A stretch of DNA of 64,000 bases, taken from the NCBI GenBank assembly GCA_028095005.1, contig CM051460.1, positions 22,491,501-22,555,500 of the forward strand, read 5' to 3'. This document shows, one piece after another, positions 1-10,688 of the stretch; position 1 is the first letter of the stretch; every line of letters starts with the position of its first letter. The notes beneath the pieces were generated by a model. That model ran no database searches and was not told the DNA's origin. It saw only the letters and a list, made by a program, of their open reading frames with translations. Both the position numbers and the translations under genes were made by a program. Origin of the DNA: Rhynchospora pubera (lineage: Eukaryota > Streptophyta > Magnoliopsida > Poales > Cyperaceae).

Positions 1-454
1 TTTCCTTTTCTTTTACCGAGTGAATGTGAAAGCTCGTAGGAAGGAAGGAGGGTATAGGGTTTAAGGTACGAAGATGGTTTGGAGAAGAAGCAACCGGATT
101 CCAAAACGGTAACAGAAAACCAAAATAGAAATAAAAAGAGGATTGAAGTCCGGAATTTAAGAGAATTATTTATTTTTATAAACTATTTTTATTTTATAGA
201 CTATAATTAGAATTATATGACTCAACTTCCTTCAATATGTGGCTTTTCTCTTTTTTTAAAGACTTTTTCATGACTATTTTCTTTATCAACTTTTTAGTCA
301 CTTAACAGAACAACTTCGTTATTATAAACATCATCATCATAGTCGATACCTGTCTAAGTTCCTTTAACAAATGATTTATTTAGTTGTGCACTTTTATTTG
401 TTATAAACACCAAAAGTAAATTCATTTATACTAGATTCACTATTTTAAACACTA
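1..454. other. AT-rich intergenic DNA
   Basis: No coding region is visible. A telo-box-like AAACCCTA reads on the minus strand at 55-62 and lies in a purine-rich stretch, so this could be the 5' flank of a minus-strand gene lying to the left of the window. That is a guess from one short motif. Confidence 0.3.
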
Positions 455-622
455 GGGGCCGTTTGGATCGCTTAGTAATTTGGAGAATTTGAAGAATTTT
501 TTATTCCTAAGCATAAATTTATTGGGAAGTGTATAACTTTGTGAAGAGTTTGGATTGTTTATAATAAATTTATGTCTACGAATATGAAATTCCCCAAATT
601 CCGGTGGGATTCAAACAGCCCC
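455..622. mobile_element. MITE with GTTTGGAT-type terminal inverted repeats
   Basis: The ends read GGGGCCGTTTGGATCG and, inverted, GGGGCTGTTTGAATCC. The centre carries TTTTGTGAAGAGTTTG-like sequence, shared with the elements at 2832, 20061 and 25021, so they form one loose family. No clean target-site duplication is left at this copy (flanks CTA and TAA). Confidence 0.65.
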
Positions 623-2828
623 TAAAACTTTTAGCATGGCATACTTGTTATAAACCTTATTATTAGTATAAACACATACTTTAACGATATAAATACCAGT
701 TTTTTAAACATTAAATTCAATAGTATAAATACATTTTTTATATTAATATTAAATTAAATTCAATAGTATAAATCATTCTTAAATCCATTCATTAGAGTTA
801 CACCGTCGAACATATAACAGTTAGAATTATTGGTATGAAATGCATTTTTACTAACAACACACAAAGGTGTCGCCGTAGAACCCCAACAACATAAGCAAGC
901 AAAATTTTGGACCCCGTCTGAATAAAAAGGTAACTGTTGTTCTTATCAAAGAACTGCGCCGTATAAGTACATTCATTTAATTTTAAACATGTAAATAAGT
1001 TACTTTTATTTGAAGGATATAAAATCAAGTCATAATAAAACCAGTAAATGTTTAAATTGAAAGGTAAAACCAGTGTATGTAAATTTAGTACCCGGCCCAA
1101 ATTTGATAATGGGTGGGCCTAACGGTTCTCTTACCTACTGATATTGTACTGACACATGAAGCCCGGACCCCGGTACCAACTGATTTATCTTTCCGCATTG
1201 CCAAAACTTGTAAGCTTTCCCAGTCAGAGCGGATAGGATAGAATAGAAGGGTCAGAAGAGATCAAGATCACCTACTGGGTAAGCTGCACCTAGTCAGTGA
1301 TGAACTCGCAAAAATTTGTTCCTGTAACGCCTCTGCAAATGCATGGTAGGGGAGCATGCTATCAGGTGGGTGCACTCTATTAAGGTTGAATTAATCACAT
1401 GAAACGCACCCCCCTTGTCAGTGCCTTGGAAGACTCGTCTATGTATGTATCCAGAGTTTTGCTGCAATTAAAGGGCTCTTTTTTAAATTGTTGATCCAGC
1501 AGAATGTTCAATATTTATTTGTCCGGACTCATTTGTCAATTTTATTGTGCATCAGATTGTTATTAGTTTACATTTTTTTTTTTGTACTGTTTTCGCACAT
1601 TCAATCTTTGGTGGGACGCTTATATGAAAATACAGACGAGCTTTCATGAAATTATCTGTACAGTTATAACCCTTTGTGGTACAAGTACCTCTTCAAAAAA
1701 AATGGTCACTGCATTAAATTCCATGAGCTATTTATAAATGTTACAGCAAGCTAGATTAACTTGTAGCTACTTTTTGCAGGCATATGTTTTATTTCGAACA
1801 GTTTATGTCATGAGCTTGACTTTTGGATAAATATTTTTTTCAAACAATAAACAAATTTACGTATATGTTCTTTGCAGTTTAAGTATGCCATGTATTAAAT
1901 GTAGTTGGTTATTTTTCAAATGTTTATAAAATTGCTTCATGTTTATCGACACTTAGTCAGTTGTTAAATTATTATAAATTTGCATCAAATGTAGAAAGCA
2001 AATAATTGATACTATCGAAAACACAACTGCAAACTCATTTATAATGATCTTAATAATTATTTTTCCAGTTGATTCTTAAGTAAATATTATTGCTAACTTA
2101 TATCTTTCTTTTTGTATTATATCAATTGGTTCCAGTTTCATTTTTTTTATTATATACTTCCATTTTCTGTGTAAAAACTTAGGAGGAAATAAGTGGGGGT
2201 AGGGGAACAAGAAAAAGGGGAGACACCTTAGTTTGCTCTACATAGCATTCGCTCACGAGTATTAGAGGAAATGGCAGGCTGACATAAATAGGTCAGGATA
2301 AACTTTTGTCCGCAGAATCTATGGAATGAGATTTGGAAAAGACTAATCAAAATACTTTTGGTTTAAAGACTATAATTGTTAATTTCTTATTACTATTTTA
2401 TAGGTTCTTTTTCTCGTTTCTTATTGTTTTTCTTTTTCTCTCGATTATCATTTGTCTTGCACAAGTACCACAATGTTTTTATTAGTACCGATTCTAGAGT
2501 TTAGATGAGCCACTATTCGGTTTGATTGTATTTGCATTTTGTAATCATTGTTTAGGCCCTATAATGTGAGAAAGGTTAAAATCAGTCGCGACTACGATCA
2601 AATCACAATTTTCGAGATTCTAACAATCGATCCGAACTGTTCAATGTGTTCTTATTGAAATAGTCTTCCTTTTTTTTTCTTAGTCTCCCAAAAGAATTAA
2701 GAACTAGTAAAATATCTTCGCTTAGTTAAAAAGAAAATAGAGAATATGGAATTCTGAATTACATACATCCCTAAGCAAACAGTTCTTCGTTTCAGATCCT
2801 CATTTTCCCATGATACTCCTTTTGTTTT
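623..2828. other. AT-rich intergenic DNA
   Basis: I find no conserved protein, RNA gene or terminal-repeat element here. The 100-codon open frame on the minus strand at 798-1100 has no recognisable domain and lies in low-complexity AT-rich sequence. Confidence 0.4.
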
Positions 2829-2831
2829 TTT

Positions 2832-2990
2832 GGCTCCGTTTGGATGAGCTGTGGGAAGAAGAGAAGAAGAGAAAAAGTGGAAAGAAGTATTGAAAAGTGT
2901 GTAACTTTGTGAAGAGTTTGAATTGTTTATAATAAATTTTTTCCCTTCTTTCCTTCTTCCCTTCTTCCCACCCGGTATCCAAACGGAGCC
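2832..2990. mobile_element. Tourist/PIF-Harbinger-like MITE (TSD TTT)
   Basis: A 159-bp element has inverted ends GGCTCCGTTTGGAT and 3-bp flanking repeats TTT at 2829-2831 and 2991-2993. Its interior is purine-rich on one half and pyrimidine-rich on the other, with the TTTTGTGAAGAGTTTG-like core. It is a close relative of the copy at 20061-20217. A 3-bp TSD fits PIF/Harbinger, although the usual trinucleotide is TWA. Confidence 0.75.
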
Positions 2991-2993
2991 TTT

Positions 2994-3530
2994 GAGAAGG
3001 ACAGGAACAAAAATCATTCCTATATTATCTCCATTATCTTTTAACACAGAAATAGTAAAGTTTTTTTTAAGATAAATTAGGGTTTACGCCATCTAATTTA
3101 TTTTTTTAATTAAATATTTATGAAAGACTTTCAGTTGGATTTCGGACCTGTGATCTTTCACTCAAAGTGCATTACTTTTTGCCAATAGATCAAAAACTGA
3201 TTTTTCACACAACAGTTAAATTAACAAAATATTTAATAACAAGATTAGATTAACAAATATCTATGATCTGGGAACTCGATTTAACAAAAATACTGAGAGA
3301 TGTTTTTAAAAGGGGCCACAGCTCACACGCATGCTCCGATTTTTTTTTTCCTGGCAATTTCTATGCTCTAATTTCACAGCTGAACGAGTTTTATAAATTA
3401 AAAATGGACTTAACAAACGAGATGACCAAAACAATCGATCATCTCACGGCATCAAATTCTATTCGTTCGTAAGTCGTAACTACTATACGGGCAGACAAGT
3501 ATGATCTGGTGCGGAGATCCAGAGTAGTCA
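2994..3530. other. AT-rich intergenic DNA
   Basis: No gene or repeat structure is visible apart from AT-rich sequence. Confidence 0.35.
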
Positions 3531-3538
3531 TACGTGTC

Positions 3539-3732
3539 CAGGGGCGGGTGGGGCTAGAACCCTACCTACCGCCGTCGAGCCCCTGGAGTCCCTCTTTAGC
3601 TTCAGCGAATTTTTTCTGTCATTGGAGCACTCAAATGTGGGGCAGAATAACAGAAGAAGAAAAATTGTTCAATCAAATGATTCATTGGAGCAACCAAGCC
3701 TCACCTAAATATTTTTCCTAGATCCGCCACTG
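3539..3732. mobile_element. hAT-type MITE (TSD TACGTGTC)
   Basis: The 194-bp element starts CAGGGGCGG and ends CCGCCACTG. It is flanked by a perfect 8-bp direct repeat TACGTGTC (3531-3538 and 3733-3740). An 8-bp duplication and CAG-type ends are hAT features. The same family occurs, in the other orientation, at 46621-46829. It carries no transposase and so depends on a hAT element elsewhere. Confidence 0.85.
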
Positions 3733-4038
3733 TACGTGTCGCGGACTAACTACAAAGAGTCAGAATTGACCCGGCACACCATGCAACTTGCAATTAATGT
3801 GCCTGCTTTTATTCAACAAAACAGCTGATCAATTTTGCGTCGCTTCTTCTTCTGCAATATTTTGCGAATCTTTAAGCAATCCGACGGGCCTAAAAAAAAT
3901 GTCACCCTTTTTGTTCCATTGGAGAGGATAGTAATCCTTACCTCATCCAAATAAGGCCTATTTATATAAAAATATATAAAACAGGGAAATTATACAATGG
4001 ACTAACTTTAATATATGGGCTGAAACATATACATTGGA

Positions 4039-5427
4039 CCGAAATTATTTTATACAGGAATTCAGACGCAAAAAATTTTAATAGAAAGAATTATTATTAT
4101 TTTTTTAATAAGAAGAAAGTTCGAACGCGTTTTATAAAAGCGTACAGTCTCTCTCCTTCGTACGCGTTTATAAAACGCGCTCGAAGGCTTCGAACGCGTT
4201 TTATAAACGGGTAAGAGGAGAGAGCTTCAGTTACGCCTCAAAAGGCTGGTCAGACCTTCGTACGCGTTTATAAAACGCGTTCGGAGCCTTCGAGCGCGTT
4301 TTATAAACGTGTTATTAGTTTTTCATATTTTTCATTCAAACCACAACATTTAACTTATTAAAAATAATATTTTGCAATAAGGTCCCTGCATGTTTCATAT
4401 TTACAAAATTCTCAAAATTTTATTTCCAATTAAAGATGTATTAAATAGATGTATCAAAATTTTATTTCCAATTAAAGATGCATTTAAATTGCACTTTTTT
4501 TTTTGAACATGTGCATAATATCATTTTGTTTGAATAATTATTCGCCGACGACCCTGTAATTTTACTATTTAATTTTACATACTTATCTTTTGAATTGTAG
4601 TCTCTTCTCTTTTTTTATTTTATGTTAGCCATATATAATATGAAAATAATTAAAATATAAATTTTTTAAAAAAATTTTGAACATTAAAACTTTAAACAGA
4701 CTTAACTTTTGATAGGAAGGTCCGTTTGGGGCGATCAAGCACAATCCGGAAAGCTCGCGACGAGATCTACACATTAAAACCCCGTAACGACCATTTTCGG
4801 AGCCAAAAAACGCTATCTAGACCTCCAAAATTCACTTTGAAAGTTTGCAAACCTAAAAACCACTCTAAACTACTAAAAAGTTTTTAAAATCATAAATTAA
4901 TCATTAAAAAGAGAAATGCAGTAAATTAAGTGACTTTCTTGATAGTTATTCAAACAAAATAATATTAATGTCAAAATTAATATTCTAATGTCATTTTTAA
5001 ATAAGATTAATATGAAATTAAATGTGATATTTTAAAAATTGTAAATTTAATCTTAATCTTAAAAATAAATTTAACTTAAATTTTCACAATAATTTTTCTA
5101 TTAATTTTGAAAAAAAATGGTAATAACTCAATTTCGAAAAATTTACGCCTTCCTACCCGTTTATAAAACGCGCTCGAAGGCTCCGAACGCGTTTTATAAA
5201 CGCGTACGAAAGTCTGACCAGCCTTTTCAGGCGTAACTGAAGCTCTCTCCTCTTACCCGTTTATAAAACGCGTTCGAAGCCTTCGAGCGCGTTTTATAAA
5301 CGCGTACGAAGGAGAGAGACTGTACGCTTTTATAAAACGCGTTCGAACTTTCTTCTTATTAAAAAAACTAAATAATTCTTTCTATTAAAATTTTTTGCGT
5401 CTGAATTCCTGTATAAAATAATTTCGG
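4039..5427. mobile_element. Non-autonomous Mutator-like element, long TIRs, TSD TACATTGGA
   Basis: The 1,389-bp element begins CCGAAATTATTTTATAC and ends with its inverted copy. It is flanked by a perfect 9-bp repeat TACATTGGA (4030-4038 and 5428-5436). The TIRs run for about 275 bp (4039-4315 and 5152-5427), are nearly identical, and contain several ACGCGTTTTATAAACGCGT-type near-palindromes. The roughly 830-bp interior is AT-rich and non-coding. The outer 100 bp closely match the TIRs of the transposase-bearing element at 47634-54613, so this copy is probably mobilised by that family. Confidence 0.93.
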
Positions 5428-5436
5428 TACATTGGA

Positions 5437-6608
5437 CTAACTTTGTAAGGAGAAAAGACTAATGCACAAATTTTAACATATTATTTGAAATCAGTTTTCA
5501 TAATTTTATGATGGTTGTTAGCATGACAATTGACAGCTGTCGGTCTCTTTAGAGAAGTTAGGATCAGTAAGATAACCTACATGTAATGTAGGTAACTAGT
5601 GGATAGAGCCTAAAGAGAAGCATCCTCAAAGTACTACAAAAGCACACTATTATCTTGAAATTGCCAAATTGTTTTCTCCATCAGCCAACCACCGTCTCTT
5701 GCTCAGATATCTCGGTACTTAATTTATAATTATCAGCCAAATCTCATGCTATTAACTTAGTAGCCTACTTTAACTTATTAAATTATTACTCGTGTTATAA
5801 GCATGGCCACAGAGCCAATAAGAGAAGGGAAGCTATGAGGTCAATTATTGTCCAAATTGCCCAAATTATGTGAAACATGTAATAATCACATGGCACACCT
5901 TGAAACATGTGTGCCTTGCATCAAACTAGCTTCTTCCAAATTATACAATTTTTACTGTGTCATTATTTGATTTCACTACTTTCAAGTTTCAATAATAACG
6001 TAAATCCTATTTTTATAACTTTTTTACATGTGTTATTCTTAATTTCTTACATTGGATTACACCAAAAATTGGGATTTTTTATTTTATAGCTTTATAATTA
6101 TTCACGTCAAAGCGTCAGACATTATGATTTTCTAGTCTTTGTAGGTAAGAATTGGAGGTTTCGTGTCAACTCTAATTTCACCTACTTATTTATTAAAGAA
6201 ATTAATAGCACTTTTTCAACTTTTTTTTTACACTTACATCCGTACCCATTTATCAGTATGGGCATAGCGTTTTCCCCACTCCATAGCATATTAGCATCAG
6301 ACTAATTTACTTCGAAATTATACGCACCAGTCAAAACAGGCCACGTAATCCAAACAAACGAGACTCGATCTAAACCCTCCCATTCAATCCCGTGGGGCCC
6401 ACGCTCAGTGTCACAATAAGAGCTGGCCGGAAGCAACAGTCTCTATAAGAAGGGCCCCACTTCACGTGGTTTCGCTGCCCCCAAAATCCTCTCGCTGTCT
6501 GTACGACACGTGTCAGCCCGATACGGAAAAGACACGCGTCAGCATCTCAAGCTCGTAAACCACGCCTGTGGGGCCCACCTCCAACCTTCTCTCCTTGACG
6601 TCGCGACA
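5437..6608. other. Intergenic DNA, GC-richer and promoter-like near 6.34-6.6 kb
   Basis: AT-rich to about 6.3 kb, then a GC-richer stretch with ACGTG cores (for example CACGTG near 6464) that looks like plant promoter or leader sequence. The LINE at 6627 inserted into it. The interrupted locus resumes at 15101 and leads toward the S40-like gene. No coding region is seen. Confidence 0.35.
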
Positions 6609-6894
6609 GAAAACCGAGAGAAGTGCAACAGTTTGAGAGAAAAGAGACAAATGCCGTGCTTCAAACGAGAGAGCGCAGCTGCCACCTCTCCTGACCTCCA
6701 TGCTTTCTGATGGCGACTTCAAACTGTGCGTTCGGGACACTCCGAAGAAAAGGTCAGCCCCTTTGCATCTGCAGGAGCGGTGCGTCGAAGTTCTATAGTG
6801 ACGATGCGGCCGCCGGAATGCCCAACTAGCCACCTCTCCTTCAACTTCCAATAGCCCTATCCCTCTTCCTAAAAACCTTTCTATCTGAACCACT

Positions 6895-8018
6895 CAGGGG
6901 CGAAGCCAGGATTTAATGGCAAGGGAGGCCGAGGTCAAACTTCGAGTTGCTCGGTCGACCGATCAAACTTAAATATGATTGTATACATCAAAATTTTTAA
7001 AAAAATATCACTTTTTGTGTCATACAAGATGTAACAATGGAAGCCATAAGAAAAATATATACTTCCGAGTATTGAAATATAGCCCTTAATAACTGATTCA
7101 ATTTCTTGTCTCAAAAATTTACATCCGATTTCTATTACATCCAAAAATTATATATTTCTATTACATCATAATTCTAATAAAATCATAGTTCAACAAAAGA
7201 TACATCATATTTCTACTACATTATCTATAAAATTACGCCTCTGTTAATTTTACTTTAGCCCTACGAGAACCTATAAAATCATACAAATCTATAATCTCAT
7301 CAAAAGTAAATATCTTAGCAATTTTCTTCTCAATATAAAAAATTATATAATCATGAGTAATTCCATATTAATAGATACTAGTCGTGTAAATTGACATTAG
7401 TAATTTCATATTAATAAATACTAGTTGTGTAAATTGATTAAAATTAGAAAATTCAAAATTCAACCATGAGATGAATCACATAAGTACATAACGCATAAGG
7501 CAATAAGTACAACTCTAATAACTGCTTCCAAAGACCAAAGTTAGATTTTATTTCTCAACAACGGTCTATTAACATTTTAAGAATTTAAGATCGGACTACA
7601 TAACTTAGTACCTCATCCCTGAAACCTAAAACAAAATGCTCTCAAATGATATGTGAAACGGTACTAGAAAGATTACAGCAAAAAACTAAAATTACCTAAC
7701 TAATAGATTATATATACGGCGGAGCCTTGGAGGTCCCTAAATTTGAGCAGAATTATGGGTGAACTTTCCTTTTTCCGATTGAGAGTCAGAGAGGGTTGTA
7801 ACAGATGAAAGGATAATAGGAATAGATTTTTTCGATTTCAACATTTGCACTAACGGAGTAAAAAAATCCCATATGGTGAGGGTTGGACCTTATTTTTGTT
7901 GGGGGGCCCAAATAAAAAAATTCCATATACTAAGTATTTTTTTAATAGTCGGTAAAAAAAAATTCAAAATCATGCGTGGGCCAGGCCCTCCATGGCCCCT
8001 GTGTTGGCTTCGCCACTG
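6895..8018. mobile_element. Non-autonomous hAT element nested in the LINE 5' UTR (TSD GAACCACT)
   Basis: The ends are CAGGGGCGAAGCCA and, inverted, CAGTGGCGAAGCCA (one mismatch), flanked by a perfect 8-bp repeat GAACCACT (6887-6894 and 8019-8026). The 1,124-bp interior is AT-rich and shows no transposase. It lies wholly inside the LINE 5' UTR, so it either inserted after the LINE or travelled with it. Removing it leaves a LINE leader of about 460 bp. Confidence 0.9.
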
Positions 8019-8222
8019 GAACCACTATCCCTTCTACTGTGCTGATCTGACGAATTTGGTGATTTTCTTCAACACTTATTGCCGTTCTTTACTCCTGGTG
8101 GTTTCTACCCACTGTACTTCCTTCTTTATTGTGCCTCTTCTTTTATTGTGCCTTTAATTTCTCTTTTCCAGCTACTTCCTGCCACACTCTTTCCCACTTC
8201 CTCTTTACATCCTATCCACAAA

Positions 8223-10688
8223 ATGCAACCTGAAATTAACCCGTCTGATACACCACATGAATATCCCCTCAGACTCACAAGACGGAAATTTACTCATGTC
8301 ATCATGCCGACTAACAATACCTTTGACCGCCTTAATGAGGACCTGAGCCGCTCCCTATCCATTACTTGGTCAGTGGCCCACCACAACCCCCACACCATTC
8401 GTCAGGTACAAAGTTACTTTGCTACTAATTTTGGAGCTAATGTTGAGGATTATAAGGTTCGCAAACCCACCAATTCCACCATTATTATGCAATTACCTTA
8501 TCACCTACACCCAGAAGCCGTTCAGCAATTAGCACAACCCTGGTTACACAACATAGGAGCAGTTGCACAGATCTATACAAAAAAATGGAGGCCCTATTAT
8601 CACCCGGAGTACATGATCAGAATCAAAATCTTTGATTTCCCCTTTGAGTTCTGGGAACTAGAGTTTTTTGAGAAGGCGGTTAATGGCATTGGCTTTATTG
8701 ATGAAATCTTAAATGAAGATAGAGAGGTCTTAGATGGAATACTCAGAATCTGGATTAAATGTAGAGATCCCCTTCAAATCCCTGAATATCTCATATTAGA
8801 TCACACTGAGGGATGGTGGGCTTGCAGGGTAGAAGTGGATAGCTGGAGAATTTCTCATCAGCCTCCAATGGATGGGAATCCATATTTTTTGGATGCTGAC
8901 CATGTCACATACCAATTTAATGAAATTGAGAAAAAGGATACCCAATCTCTATTAAGGACACATACCAGATATTTATATTTTGCGTTGGGGCTGGGGAATC
9001 CAGTGGAAGATGAAGAGGATAGTCAAAATCATAGAAGCCATCATCACCGGCAAGCTGGAGGGGTGTTTCTTACACAGAAGACTACACCAATTGAGTCACA
9101 GGGATCTAATGTGGGGCCGATAGAAGATTCCCATGAGGAGCATCAATCAGACATAAAGCAGGTTTTAATTGCTCCTTGTCATAAAACATACACCATTCAG
9201 CCTGTGGTAAAAAAGGAGAATTCTGACTTGCAATTTGAGGAATGCAACGTTGCACAGACCAATAAGCACCATGCCTTAAGCAGAGGTACAAACACACAAA
9301 AGAATCTGTCTAATACTGACACCCCAAAAGATGGAGGAGTACCTTACCAAGAACCATATCTCAATAAACCAGTGATAAAATCCTACCCGATACCGAACCT
9401 CCACCAATCACATCCTGTGAACTGTTTGCAGGGACCCACATGTAAACAAAAATTTTACACCATCCTTCAAATATCACCAAACTGTGGCCCATTGAATACC
9501 CATAATAAATACCCTCACCCATCCACCAAAATAAATAAACAGCTATCTATACTCGGCCCAATTCCCACTACTCACACAAACCAAACTGAACCTCCTACCT
9601 CCAAGAACAAAACCTTAAACAAACCTGCCTTGCACTCACAGCCAGAAAATTTCATGGATCTCACCGATGAGGAGTTTTTGGCGCAATTTGCGTCGCTCAG
9701 CTCTACTGATGGACCTAACCTAGAAGCTGTTGAAATACCACAGCATGCAGAAAAAGAGAGGACTTGGTCTAGGTGTATTATAGTTAGAGTTCTATCCCAG
9801 AGATCTATTTCTCACTCTCTTTTTTCCACAACCATGAGAAATGCATGGGCAGTACACCCAGATACAGAGATAGAAGCAGCTGGATCCAACCACTTCATAG
9901 TTGAATTCCAGATGCAGGAGGAGATGTTCCATGTACTAAGGGGAGGATGGCACATCCGTGGAGATATGGTCATTTGCAGAATGGCACGGGGAGAGGAAGA
10001 CACAAAAAACCCTATGGTGAATGAAACAACTGTATGGGTTGAAGTACACGGTATACCACCGGAATCTGTGACTCTTGAGGGAGTACAGTTGGTTTTTAAA
10101 AAAGTGGGGATTGCACTATCAGACATCAAGATTAGTTTCTTTGGCTCTCACAAAGTGTACAAACAGCAACTGCTGATTAAGGTCAATAAGGCGCTAGTTC
10201 CAAAGGTCCCAGTCAATAGGAGAAATAGAGATCCGTTTTGGGCTTATATAGTCTATAGCGGAGTCAGGAATGTGTGTTTATTCTGTGGATTTATAGGCCA
10301 CGATCATGTCAACTGTCCAACAAAGATGAGGTTATGGAGGATGAAACATGAAGGCAAATTCACTGGGGACATACCCGATACACAGATAGGTATATGGATC
10401 ACAGATAGAACACGTGTGCCGAGAGAAAATGGCACACCCAAACCTTCATCTGAGACAGCAAGCTCTGGACAAACCATACCAAAACAAACAGAGACAAATC
10501 TCGCTGATGGGGCTGAAACAAGTAGCAAGGGGATAGTAGCCAAGAAGCAGAAAAGGGTGATGGACCTAAATGATGAAGTAGTGCAATTGATAACCATAGA
10601 AGAGCAGCAACAAAATCTGACTAATCTGCAGATAAACTGCAAGCGGGCCAGGGAGGCGAACCCAAACTCGCCTTCGCAATCTCAATGA
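8223..10688 (+). CDS. LINE ORF1 protein (DUF4283-like, CCHC zinc knuckle)
   Basis: This is the ORF1 RNA-binding protein of an L1-type LINE, expected to coat the element RNA. The frame is open upstream to 8079, but the first ATG is at 8223, giving 821 residues. Residues about 45-190 and again about 515-640 both resemble the DUF4283-type fold of plant LINE ORF1 proteins: a segment ending in a hydrophobic-W motif, then a basic strand, then an RIKIFDFP / WVEVHGIP-like strand. The second unit is followed by a C-x2-C-x4-H-x4-C knuckle (CLFCGFIGHDHVNC, residues about 685-698). A low-complexity polar linker separates the units. The stop overlaps the ORF2 start in an ATGA tetranucleotide at 10685-10688. 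Family assignment is firm. The two-unit reading is my inference. Confidence 0.9.
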   Translation: MQPEINPSDTPHEYPLRLTRRKFTHVIMPTNNTFDRLNEDLSRSLSITWSVAHHNPHTIRQVQSYFATNFGANVEDYKVRKPTNSTIIMQLPYHLHPEAVQQLAQPWLHNIGAVAQIYTKKWRPYYHPEYMIRIKIFDFPFEFWELEFFEKAVNGIGFIDEILNEDREVLDGILRIWIKCRDPLQIPEYLILDHTEGWWACRVEVDSWRISHQPPMDGNPYFLDADHVTYQFNEIEKKDTQSLLRTHTRYLYFALGLGNPVEDEEDSQNHRSHHHRQAGGVFLTQKTTPIESQGSNVGPIEDSHEEHQSDIKQVLIAPCHKTYTIQPVVKKENSDLQFEECNVAQTNKHHALSRGTNTQKNLSNTDTPKDGGVPYQEPYLNKPVIKSYPIPNLHQSHPVNCLQGPTCKQKFYTILQISPNCGPLNTHNKYPHPSTKINKQLSILGPIPTTHTNQTEPPTSKNKTLNKPALHSQPENFMDLTDEEFLAQFASLSSTDGPNLEAVEIPQHAEKERTWSRCIIVRVLSQRSISHSLFSTTMRNAWAVHPDTEIEAAGSNHFIVEFQMQEEMFHVLRGGWHIRGDMVICRMARGEEDTKNPMVNETTVWVEVHGIPPESVTLEGVQLVFKKVGIALSDIKISFFGSHKVYKQQLLIKVNKALVPKVPVNRRNRDPFWAYIVYSGVRNVCLFCGFIGHDHVNCPTKMRLWRMKHEGKFTGDIPDTQIGIWITDRTRVPRENGTPKPSSETASSGQTIPKQTETNLADGAETSSKGIVAKKQKRVMDLNDEVVQLITIEEQQQNLTNLQINCKRAREANPNSPSQSQ

